In this document: piece after piece, positions 11,392 to 19,919 of the stretch
Numbering within the stretch: position 1 is the first letter of the stretch
How the letters are laid out: the number at the start of each line of letters is the position of its first letter
Assembly: GCA_011799875.1 (NCBI GenBank)
Contig: CM022302.1
Location: 522,522,560 to 522,586,559, forward strand
Origin: Thinopyrum elongatum
Lineage: Eukaryota; Streptophyta; Magnoliopsida; Poales; Poaceae
Direction: 5' to 3'
DNA: 64,000 bases
Translations under genes and position numbers: made by a program
Notes under the pieces: generated by a model
What the model was told of the DNA's origin: nothing
The model's database searches: none
Seen by the model: the letters and a program-made list of their open reading frames with translations, nothing else

Positions 11392-12320
11392 TGTTGAGTA
11401 TATGTATTTTGCACGTGTATTACTTGTACCACAAGCCTTCCTCCTTAGAGCACCTCTAGAAGACCCCGTATAAGTGGTCAAACCCTTATAATTTTTGTGT
11501 TTTACAGTTTTGATCGAAAAAAGTGTCCAGAACAGAAACCGTAAAAGTGGTCCAACCCGTAAAAATTTTAAGGGCCACCGAAAATGCACACCCGAAACCC
11601 TTATCTTTGGAGGTTGGAAGGCCGAACCGAGGGGGCCCCGTATACCGGTCAAACCTCGTCGGAGCAAACACGCCGCCGCGGAGTTTGCCGGAATCCGCCC
11701 TAAACTTGCCGGAATTCATCACCGCACACTGGAAAAGGCCGCTAGACACCGCAATCGATCACCGCCGATTCGAATTGGACGAGCTCGGCATCGCCGTGGC
11801 CTCCCATGACCTCAGCCTGGCCGCCAGAATCCTCCCGGCGCGGCAGGCAAAGGGGCACGGCTCGGCCGGCGCGGCTGGCAATAGAGCAAGGCGCGGACGG
11901 CGGAGGCGACGGGGCGTGGCCGGCGGGCGAAGGGGCGCGGCCAGCGTGGTGATGGGGCGCAACCGGTAGGGACGGGGCGCGGTCGACAGACGACGGGGCA
12001 TGGCCGACGGGCGACGGGGCGCGGCCGACGGGGTTGGGCGTCGCCGGCTGGGGGAAGGGGCGGTGGCGGCCGGACTGGAGGAAGGAGCTCTTTATCCCAG
12101 TTTTACAGTTTATTTTACAGTATTTGTTCGGCCGTAGCTAAACTGAACCTTTAAAATGCATTTTTTTTCCGACCCGTATCCCAATTTTACAGGTTGCGAT
12201 TTTAAGGGGTCAGCTAGAGATGCTCTTATGAAAAGTTGAGGATAGGGCTACCCCTTGTACTATATATACATGTGCATATGCACCCAATGAATATTGAGAA
12301 TTGCAACATATTATTCTACA
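11392..12320 (+). mobile_element. Short solo LTR (Copia-like), split by a Harbinger element
   Basis: Begins TGTTGAGTATATGTATTTTG after a long G-run and ends GCAACATATTATTCTACA at 12320, so it has TG...CA ends. It has a TATA-like CTATATATAC at 12261. Without the 778-bp insertion and its duplicated TTA it is only about 148 bp. No primer-binding site or coding sequence follows, so it reads as a solo LTR. I see no clear 5-bp target duplication, perhaps because the left flank is a homopolymer. Confidence 0.5.
11448..12225. mobile_element. PIF/Harbinger non-autonomous element with TTA target duplication
   Basis: The ends are GAGCACCTCTAGAAGACCCC (11448) and GGGGTCAGCTAGAGATGCTC (ending 12225), imperfect inverted repeats. 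They are flanked by TTA on both sides (11445-11447 and 12226-12228), the hallmark PIF/Harbinger target duplication. The middle is GC-rich (11640-12080) with repeated GGCGCGGCCG-type units and gives long spurious open frames on both strands. I see no transposase motif. Confidence 0.75.
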
Positions 12321-12395
12321 GTACATAGATGAAGACTCAGCCACGGGGCACATGTGAAAAATCGTATCAACGAGTTAACTTTTTTTTTTGTTAAA

Positions 12396-12830
12396 ACAAT
12401 CATAAATATCAAAGATAGGAAGACGCGTACATTTGAAACTTGGCCAACAAATACGACCATTTTCGAGATGAGAAAAACAAAACACAAGCAGCATAACCTT
12501 TTTGGCGAAAAGATTAAGATATATTATAGAAATTCACCAGAAGTACATAGAACTCAAACATAATAAAAATTACAAGGAGCTTCCTTAAAAAAAATTACAA
12601 GGAGCATAAACTTTTTTTGCAAAGGTTTAAACATCATACCATAAATGATCATACAATTTTCCTAATTTCACATGGTGTGTGCTGTCATGCATGATTTTTC
12701 TCACAGTTTTTAAAGTTCCACCCCCTCTGTAAACAAATATAAGACGTTTTAGATGGACACTAAATATCTTATATTAGTTTAACAGAGGGAGTAGATATAA
12801 TTTTTTGCGAAATTACAACCGGCTTCAAAA
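12396..12830. repeat. Third copy of the CNB-gene 3' flank (module A remnant)
   Basis: The stretch starting AAACAATCATAAATATCAAAG is homologous to 27575-27960 and 34120-34290, which lie downstream of the CNB pseudogene and the intact CNB gene. All three share the block running through TAGGAAGACGC to the TCACATG-TGTGTG...CATGATTTT motif. Here the CNB exons themselves are gone: after 12830 the sequence moves through about 150 bp that may be a decayed MITE (AAACGGATCCAGC near 12848, GGCTCCGTCCCTAG near 12983) directly to the MATH-BTB relic. Confidence 0.65.
12721..12791. mobile_element. Stowaway-type MITE (short)
   Basis: Ends CCCCCTCTGTAAACAAATAT and its inverse GTTTAACAGAGGGAG, with TA after the right end. 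The core (ATAAGACGTTTTAGA ... ATCTTATATTAG) is the usual Triticeae Stowaway sequence. It lies inside the duplicated CNB flank. Confidence 0.7.
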
Positions 12831-12984
12831 AGTGTTGCCACAGTCAGAAACGGATCCAGCAGGGTGGCGAGCTGGGGCCATGAATTTGCAGAGTTAATGC
12901 CTAAATTTTTATGTATGGTCCCCTCCGATGATCATACATGTATCATTGGCCCCCTCGTATAAACTTCTTGGCTCCGTCCCTAGC

Positions 12985-13873
12985 GACCGTGGTGAAACAG
13001 AGCGTAAGCTGATGCGAGCAACAAGAGGACGCAGCGGTGCTGCAACACCACGTGACATATTTGCGAGCGACAAAGACATCGGCTTGAGAGACACGGGGTG
13101 TGGGGGTTGATTTTTTCTATTTTCCTGCCAACGAGGTGAGGTCGACGCCGCTTGATGCGCCTCCTCTTCCCCACCGACGAGACATACGTCGTATTGGGCC
13201 TTCACACCCGCGCAACGTCTTTGTATAGCACCAGAGAGAGAGGGACACAAAATCTGCAACCGCCGAGTTCATGCAGTTGGGGTAGTATTTGATCCGCCAG
13301 CGGTGGCTGCTAAGAGCATCTCCAGCCGTTGGAGCCTTCAAGAATACCACCGAATCAAAAAAGTTGGTGTCTTGAGGGGTCAAATGCTTCATCCGGCTGA
13401 AATAGGGGTGCATGGGGAGGGCATCTTTCCAGTCACACCTCACCGCAACCAAAAGTTTGTGAGGGAAATTATTAAGTGGTCCAAGAAAAAGGACATGTGG
13501 GGCAACACGATTCGCCGAAACTTCCGCCGGCGCCCCCAAGAGCCCCCCCAACGCGCTGGGTTTCGCCTAGGTTTGCCGGCACTATTTTGACATCCTGGGA
13601 GGGGGGGCACTGGGGCGTGACTGGGTCGTTTTTCGGCAAAAAACGTCGTCTGAGCCTAAAACCGTGCCTAAAAACATGTCGTGGAGGGCGTCGGGGGGGG
13701 GGGGGGGGGAGTGGAGATGCTCTAATGACGATAGGGCGGGACTTGACACGCTTTCCGCTGGGAATGGCCTTGGTGCGAGAGTAGCCGTGGATGGTGAGAA
13801 GGTGGTGCCCGCTCGTCGTGTCGGCCATGATGGCGGACCGCGACGACTCTCCACCGGCGTCGGAGGACACCAT
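12985..13873 (-). pseudogene. MATH-BTB gene, broken copy (module A)
   Basis: Reading on the minus strand from an ATG at 13871-13873, the frame gives MVSSDAGGESSRSAIMADTT and on to SGKRVKSRP, closely matching the start of the intact gene at 31368-32429. It is then cut by a MITE (13314-13722). After the MITE the MATH sequence resumes (HRWRIKYYPN, then VADFVSLSL) but shifts frame near 13210. It stops resembling the paralogue near 13130, and a small BTB scrap (HRCVLLLL) remains near 13030. The middle of the gene is deleted. Non-functional. The paralogy also extends into the 5' flank, which the LINE interrupts at 13983. Confidence 0.8.
13314..13722. mobile_element. PIF/Harbinger-like MITE inserted in the MATH exon
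   Basis: Left end GAGCATCTCCAGCCGTTGG and right end GTGGAGATGCTC are inverted repeats, flanked by TAA at 13311-13313 and 13723-13725. It is 409 bp and GC-rich, with a 16-G run near 13693-13709. Comparison with the intact paralogue shows it interrupts the MATH domain coding sequence. Confidence 0.8.
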
Positions 13874-14219
13874 TCCCAATCGATTGATGTGTTTGGGGAA
13901 GAGGGGGGGGGTGGGGTATTTCTGCTGCAGATTTGTGCGTGGGTTTTGCACGGCGAAAGTGGAACGGACATTTGAAACAGATAGGGCTCGATTGGGTTTT
14001 TGTCGGCGACTCTAGAGCCGATCTAGGTCTTGTTCACGGCGGCCGCCGGCCGCCAATTCGGCGGTGGCGCCGATGTCGCAGCTTTCTCGGACCTCTCGGC
14101 ATGGCGTTACGGGGTTCGTAATCATCTCCAGCCATCTTGCTCGTTAGATCGGCTGTTTTTTTCACCAGCCCTTCCATGAACGCTGGTTCAGGTCTGGGCA
14201 TGGATTCGTTGTCCTAGTC

Positions 14220-14607
14220 TGTTCGGAGTAATCTTGATTAGGTCGATTAATTTGGTCGTGTCCAAGTTAGGCATGCAATGTGAGTCCGGTTTGAAGTCAG
14301 GTTTCATATACGTGTGTCAGTATATGTCTTAGGTAGCCGAGAGTCAATTGGTAGAGTTTGATTGGAGTCCTAGTAGTACTAGGAGTCCTACACGGGTAGT
14401 TTAGGTTAAGTGCCCAAGTCGGTTATTGTTAGCTTTGGAGCTGGCCGACATATGTATATATAGATACACAGGGCCTGCAACTTTGTAACGTGAGTTGAGA
14501 AAACATAAAAGAAAAAAACAAGGCACGACAGGTGCCTTTGGCAAAAGTTTTCGTGCACGTGTATTCGTGTGATTTGATGTGATCGATCTTGAGGGCAAAT
14601 TCCAGCA
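14220..14607 (+). repeat. 5' LTR
   Basis: Starts TGTTCGGAGTAATCTTGATT and ends in GGCAAATTCCAGCA. A TATA-like TATATATAGATACAC near 14454 is shared with the right LTR. It holds about 60 bp (from roughly 14374) that the right LTR lacks; a repeat of CCTAGT/GTCCTA at the junction suggests a small deletion in the other copy. Confidence 0.85.
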
Positions 14608-14609
14608 AT

Positions 14610-14621
14610 TGGTATCAGAGC
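14610..14621 (+). other. Primer-binding site, initiator-Met tRNA type
   Basis: TGGTATCAGAGC lies two bases after the 5' LTR. This is the usual match to the 3' end of plant initiator methionine tRNA and marks the start of minus-strand DNA synthesis. Confidence 0.8.
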
Positions 14622-15445
14622 AAGGTTTGAGATTTGAAGCTGCGCTTGCCCTGGGGTGACGACCTACTAGCGCCTCGGGGCGGGCGATATAGTTGCTGGG
14701 TGGTGCAGCGGTGAGGGAGAGCGGGTCATGAAGTTGCTGGGTGATGCAGCGAAGAGGAGGAACAAGCGATCGTCGCTCGTTGGAGCGGCAAGGAGGGAGA
14801 CGGCAGGTTGTCGTCGGGAAGACGGTGGAAAGAGATAGTTGATGAGGGAGGTGATGCCGAGGTGCGGCGCTGGAGCTCATCAAGATCGTCGTCCGGGAGA
14901 GTCGGATGAGTCAAGGAGTCGTGCGAGTTTCACGATCAGTCGTCGTTGTGTCGGTGAGTCATCGTCATGTCCCGCTACTAGGGAAAAGCCTAGCATTAGC
15001 ACGGGTCAAAGAGCCATCAGTAGCGCGGGGGCGGCGCTACTGCTACGGCGCTACAGTTAACTTTTAGCAGTAGCGCGTTTTGGCCCGTGCTACTGCTATG
15101 TAGTGCTAGCATTAGTGTCTGTTACAGAAACGCGCTACTGCTAAGAGCACGCTGCTGCTAAAGTCATGCCCCTCGCTACTGTTATTAGTTTCTGAAATTT
15201 TTTTTGCTGCATATTTTCCTTTGTATTTATACATCCTTATACAAATTTTGGTCACATGAGGGATTGTTATATCATTATGATTATGTTGAGTTATTATATT
15301 ATTAATTAGGTGGAAGAAACACGGATTAGATTCATGTGACAAAAAGTTGGATTAGTCGCCAATGATATAATAACTCAACATGATCATAATAACTCATCAT
15401 CATATTCATATAAGAACTCATACATCATCATCATCATTATAATAA

Positions 15446-15680
15446 CAACTCATCATCATAGTCATATATATAGGAACTAGCTCATCATTCTAGCACGAAG
15501 GTAGCACATAAATCATCATCATCATCATGATAACAACTCATCATCATAGTCATATAAGAACTAGTTCATCATTCTAGCACAAGGTAGCACATTACTCATC
15601 ATCATCATCATGATAACAACTCATCATCATAGTCATATAAGAACTAGCTCATCATTCTAGCACAATGTAGCACATAACTA
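15446..15680. repeat. Tandem repeat of about 80-88 bp, three units
   Basis: Each unit runs AACTCATCATCATAGTCATA ... CTCATCATTCTAGCAC ... GTAGCACAT followed by a TCA microsatellite of varying length. It lies in the 3' part of the nested CACTA element, downstream of its passenger gene on the minus strand. Confidence 0.75.
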
Positions 15681-15706
15681 CCTAATACATCCTACTCTCT
15701 CGAAGG

Positions 15707-16920
15707 TAAAATAGCATAAAACAGGTAAACCCCTGATTCTCCATTATGGAGAATACATATGAACTTATCTCCCTTTTGTGGGTTGCGCTTGATGTTGCCC
15801 TCAAGTAGTTCTCTGAGATCTTTCAGAACTTTTCTCTAGTCTTTGATTGTGAGGACGTCATCACTTCGATGAATCGTGTATGCACTGCAATGAATCGTAG
15901 GCCAACTTGGCCGTAAGCTAACAATGTTCATGTCACCTTTCATTTCCATAAGACTAGGTATACAATCCGCCGGGAGTTTCTGTTGAAGAACATCATAATA
16001 ATATACTTAGCAAAATGTAGTTTAGCTTAAAAGAATCTATGCAAAAAAAATGCACTGATGACATAATAGGAAAAATCTTACCATGATATCTCGATGGATG
16101 TTACCGTAGTTCAACACGTGGACTAGTGGCACGTATTGAGAATAACTTGGACGGATATGAAAATTCGTCTTTAAAGTCTCAACTTATTTAATCCATGAAA
16201 CAAAATGATTTATCTTCTCGCAATTTAGTTCAGACCCATAACTGTAGTAGGTTTTGTTTACTGCTTTTCGTACATTTCTTGAAGAATGGAAATAACAATG
16301 AAAATAAGTTGTCAAATATTTTTATAAAAACAATATAGATTACTTATTGAATATGTTTGAGAAACTCACATAGAGGTAGAAGTGGAAGCGTATGAACATC
16401 GACCCAAATGTCGATATTAGCTTCGTCGATATTATCTTCGTCGACATTATCTTCATCCATGTCATCTTCAAGATCATCACCCAGATCGAAGGTGACATAC
16501 ATACCCTCCTGAAAACCATACGTCTTGCATAGTGCTTCCCAATTCGAGCAACCAAAATGAGAGTAGATCACCGCATTGTATAGCATTACGTTAAAAGCAT
16601 AACCATGATGGGTCCTGAGGTGAACTCTCTTTATCTGCATATTCTCATGATCTTCGAAATCCACCTTCTCCAAGACATAACGTCTTGCATGGCAGGGGAT
16701 GCACTAGTCGAATTGTAGAAAGCGGAAATTACACGTTGAAGAAACATAAGTCATGCTTAATTACGGTAAAAGACTTATCGTTGTTGCGTACCGTATAAAC
16801 ATCGAAGATCTCAGCAAGCTTAATACGGGAGCGCCGACCGCCTTCCAGGTGAGGCATGTCGCACAGACCCCGGTCGTCGCCACAGTACTCGCACTCAGAG
16901 ATCCTATCGTCGTCGGACAT
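15707..16920 (-). pseudogene. CACTA passenger gene, possibly B3-like, three exons, broken
   Basis: Minus-strand coding pieces: 16920-16344 (starts MSDDDRISECEYCGDDRGLC; later FGCSNWEALCKTYGFQEGMY then an Asp/Glu-rich run), about 16265-16083 (NKTYYSYGSELNCEKINHF ... YVPLVHVLNYGNI) and about 15990-15707 (LPADCIPSLMEMKGDMNIVS ... GDKFICILHNGESGVYLFYA). The two blocks with a GD followed by hydrophobic residues resemble B3 DNA-binding folds, and I recall such proteins being predicted often in Triticeae transposons; that is recollection, not a search. In-frame stops and a 31-bp interruption at about 16698-16728 break it. Its role in the element is unknown. Confidence 0.45.
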
Positions 16921-17083
16921 TTCCTATGTTCATAATTCAAAGATTAAAGTTCTGAAATTCAATATATGTACTACAAAAACTAAATTAGATCATTATTATT
17001 CATCACGTGTTGACTATCAGTCTGTCGGTTCTTTTCTTGAAAACTCTCGGCTCACGTGGTGTATATATTCGACCGTCGGTGAT

Positions 17084-17284
17084 GGTCGCTCCTTCCTTCG
17101 TTCCCGAGTGCATTACACTAAAATGTCTAGCACACGGGAACGAAGGAGAAGTGACCCCCATGACAACAGTCGGGATTCTTCTTCCTCTCTGACGTTTGCG
17201 ACCGTCGGTGATGGAAGCTCCTACGTTCATTTGAAAGTGCAATACACCAAAATGTCTAGCACCTTCAAATGAAGAAGAAGCTCC
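17084..17284. repeat. Two tandem long hairpins with different stems and the same loop
   Basis: Two units of about 130 bp each start CGACCGTCGGTGATGG. Unit 1: arms 17084-17111 and 17130-17156. Unit 2: arms 17213-17240 and 17259-17284. The loops are the same (ATTACACTAAAATGTCTA and AATACACCAAAATGTCTA) while the stems differ in sequence yet stay complementary within each unit (CGTTCCCG with CGGGAACG; CATTTGAA with TTCAAATG). The location is upstream of the passenger gene, in its likely 5' region. Confidence 0.75.
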
Positions 17285-18000
17285 TCTCACGACAGCAGTC
17301 GGGATTCTTCTTCTCTCATATATGGTGGACACTCTCCCTCACTGTTTTTTTGACTGTCATGTATGGAGCCCTGACAGACTTGAAGTCAACCCAAAATGTC
17401 GTTTAATTCTCTTTCCGGCAAATCCAAGGCACTCGATATTTCCTACATTCTAGCACAAGCCATGCTAAAATTCACGTAAAAATCCGGCATGACCTTTGCT
17501 AAAAAGGACATATCGAGCGCCTGAAATTTGCCGAAACAGAAATTAATCAACACTCCGGCAAAACATAGGCCAATCGGAGGTGTTCTCTGCATTGATAATG
17601 AAACAGAAGTGCATATAACAGGGAGTAGACTCACGGATACTTTCTAAAAAAACTAGCTTCATCACATTGTCACGGCTACTCATCTACTACTCTACTACAT
17701 CTATGAAAACATCTACATCATCATCGACACCAACAACATGGGGATTTGGCTGGTCTCACCTCGAGGTCGGAGGGGGTCGGTGACGGGGACGACGGCGGGG
17801 ATGATGCAGGGGCTCCTTGATTTATGCAAAAACAAAATATAAACAAAAACATTATTATCCTGATTTTAGGAATTAGTGAAACCCTATAAGATATCAACTA
17901 AACATTATTATGCTGATTCAAAAGACCTACATTTACTAAAAATTTGTATTACTAGTTTTTTTATTAAAAAATTATATTATAAAAAAATACCCTAGTTCTA

Positions 18001-18130
18001 ACCCTAACCGCTATCTATCCATCCATCTATCTATCCAAAGCATTATAAGAAAAAACCTAGTTTAATCCATCTGGCTATCCATCTATCTATCCAAGCATTA
18101 AAAAAAACTTAATTTCATCCACCCATTTAT
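18001..18130. repeat. CCAT/CTAT-rich degenerate microsatellite
   Basis: Irregular runs of CCATCTATCTATCC. Simple sequence within the nested CACTA element, with nothing coding. Confidence 0.6.
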
Positions 18131-18329
18131 CTATAAGCTTTCTACTAGTAGTGGGTTCATATATATGAACACCTAGGGTTACATATATCTACATTCTATT
18201 GTACTCAAAAAACCTATTTAGTGCTATAATGATGAAATGGGCTCATATATATGAAAAAAATTAGTAAAAAAATCTGAACATATTGCATTTGCTAAATACT
18301 ACTAGGAGCCCCTGCATGTCGATGATGGG

Positions 18330-18480
18330 AGATGGTGGGAGTGAGGGAGGGAGGGAGGGAGCAGGGACAGGGTCAGAGGGAGGGAGGGAGGGATGGGGAA
18401 GGGAGGGAGGGGGGAGGAGGGAGGGAGGGGATGGAGGAGGGAGCTAGAGAGGGAGGACGGTTGGAAGGAGGGAGGGAGAC
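18330..18480. repeat. GAGG simple repeat
   Basis: A 150-bp purine-rich tract of GAGG and GGAG units followed by CGG-rich sequence (18480-18600), near the right end of the CACTA element. On the minus strand this would be a CT-rich leader upstream of the passenger gene, similar to the CT-rich leader of the first CACTA element at 5930-6160. Confidence 0.6.
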
Positions 18481-19434
18481 ATACCGGGGGGCGACGGCGG
18501 CAGCAGTGGGCGGCAATGCGGCGGCGGCGACGGGCCGGCAGCGGCAGCGATGGGCAGGATGGAGATGGAGAGTGGGGAGGGGGAGAGTGAGGGCCGCGCG
18601 CGGGTGAAGGTAAGTTAGACCTACCAGTAGCGTGGTATAGGAAAACGCACTACTGATATTCCCTTAGCAGTTGCGCGTTTTCTGGAACGGTGCTACTACT
18701 ATACCTAGCTTGACGGCAACGGTGTGGCCAAAATAGTAGTAGCGCGTTTTCGGGGTGCCGCGCTACTGCTATGTATGTAGTAGTAGCACCCGAGGTAACC
18801 ACGCGCTACTGCCAAGTAGCAGTAGCGCCTCATTTTAATACGCGCTACTGATAAGCCTCCATGTATAAGATTTTGCCTAGTAGTGTCCAAGTGCTCATGT
18901 CGATGTTGATTCGTTGAAGTGGAAGCGATGTGCACGGTGTTCTGTGAGTCATGTCCATGTCCTCGTGGAGCGTCCTGGTTGCGGCCAGTGTGGATTCGGT
19001 GTGATGCCGAAGACGAACGATGGTAGGCGAAGCCATCGTAAAGCGAGGAGGTGTGCGACCTGTGGAGAGTGGATCTACTGCAAGCAAGTACAAGAAGTAT
19101 GGTGCGGACCGAGTGCAAGGCAGCGGCCAAGTAATGGCGGTGGCATAACATGGCAGAGCAAGGAGGCGCTGCATGTTTCCAAACGGGTCATACTTAGTGT
19201 ACGGATATGACAGTTGAAGATGAAGCTCGACGTGTAGTGGGATAGTGACCAGTTAAGTCGTATGACGTGAAGACTGATGATGCGTCCAGTCTTGCACGTT
19301 GCACGCGTCGATGCGACCTTGTGGGCTGGTAGTCTGGATCATGCGTTGGAGTTTGGATCAAGAAGTTGTGGATCTACAACGAGTCAAGATCAGAAGGAGC
19401 ACAAGGAGGTGACAAGTAAAGATTAGGAGGAGAT

Positions 19435-19763
19435 TGTTAGGAGTAATCTTGATTAGGTCGATTAATTTGGTCGTGTCCAAGTTAGGCATGCAATGTGAGT
19501 CCGGTTTGAAGTCAGGTTTCATATACGTGCGTCAATATATGTCTTAGGTAGCCGAGAGTCAATTGGTAGAGTTTGATTGGAGTCCTAGTTGGAGCTGGCC
19601 GACGTGTGTATATATAGATACACAGGGCCTGCAACTTTGTATCGTGAGTTGAGAAAACATAAAAGAAAAAAAAACAAGGCACGACAGGTGCCTTTGGCAA
19701 AAGTTTTCGTGCACGTGTGTTCGTGTGATTTGATGTGATCGATCCTGAGGGCAAATTCCAACA
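19435..19763 (+). repeat. 3' LTR
   Basis: Starts TGTTAGGAGTAATCTTGATT and ends GCAAATTCCAACA. Matches the left LTR at 14220-14607 except for the missing 60-bp segment and scattered substitutions. Confidence 0.85.
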
Positions 19764-19919
19764 TAGTCGGCTTCACCTAGTCGTCTAGTGTTTCGCTATG
19801 GGGACATTCAGAGTCTTCGTGCTGTGGAGTTTTGTTGCTGGAGTAGCTTGTTTTGTGGTCTGTTTAGTACGTGGATGTGCCTTTGATCTTGACGGAGAAT
19901 CGATCTCTTTTGGATTGTT

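Larger units (their letters stand above)
14973..18885 (-). mobile_element. CACTA element nested in the LTR element
   Basis: Ends CGCTACTAGGGAAAAGCC (first A mutated) and GATTTTGCCTAGTAGTG form CACTA-type inverted termini. The 3-bp target duplication TCC lies at 14970-14972 and 18886-18888. Both sub-terminal zones (14990-15180 and 18625-18850) are packed with the GTAGCGCG / CGCTACTGCTA motif in both orientations. There is no transposase. It carries a broken passenger gene on the minus strand (15707-16920), tandem repeats and a pair of long hairpins. Confidence 0.85.
14220..19763 (+). mobile_element. Non-autonomous LTR retrotransposon (Copia-like), inserted in the LINE leader
   Basis: LTRs at 14220-14607 and 19435-19763 are nearly identical, apart from about 60 bp present only in the left one. 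The target duplication is TAGTC (14215-14219 and 19764-19768). A primer-binding site follows the left LTR. The internal part, without the nested CACTA element, is only about 910 bp (14608-14972 and 18886-19434) and shows no gag or pol, so the element depends on others. A purine-rich AGGAGGAGAT precedes the right LTR. Confidence 0.85.

Noticed and set aside
11498..12080. Several overlapping 80-150 codon frames in the Harbinger-like element
   Set aside because: They arise from GC-rich repeated units on both strands, have no domain, and overlap each other.
14610..14621. tRNA gene at TGGTATCAGAGC
   Set aside because: Only the 3' complement of initiator Met tRNA is present, right after an LTR; it is a primer-binding site. 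The same holds for 60410-60422.
18914..19210. Plus-strand frame of 98 codons in the internal part of the Copia-like element
   Set aside because: No resemblance to gag or pol, and a competing minus-strand frame of equal length; treated as non-coding.
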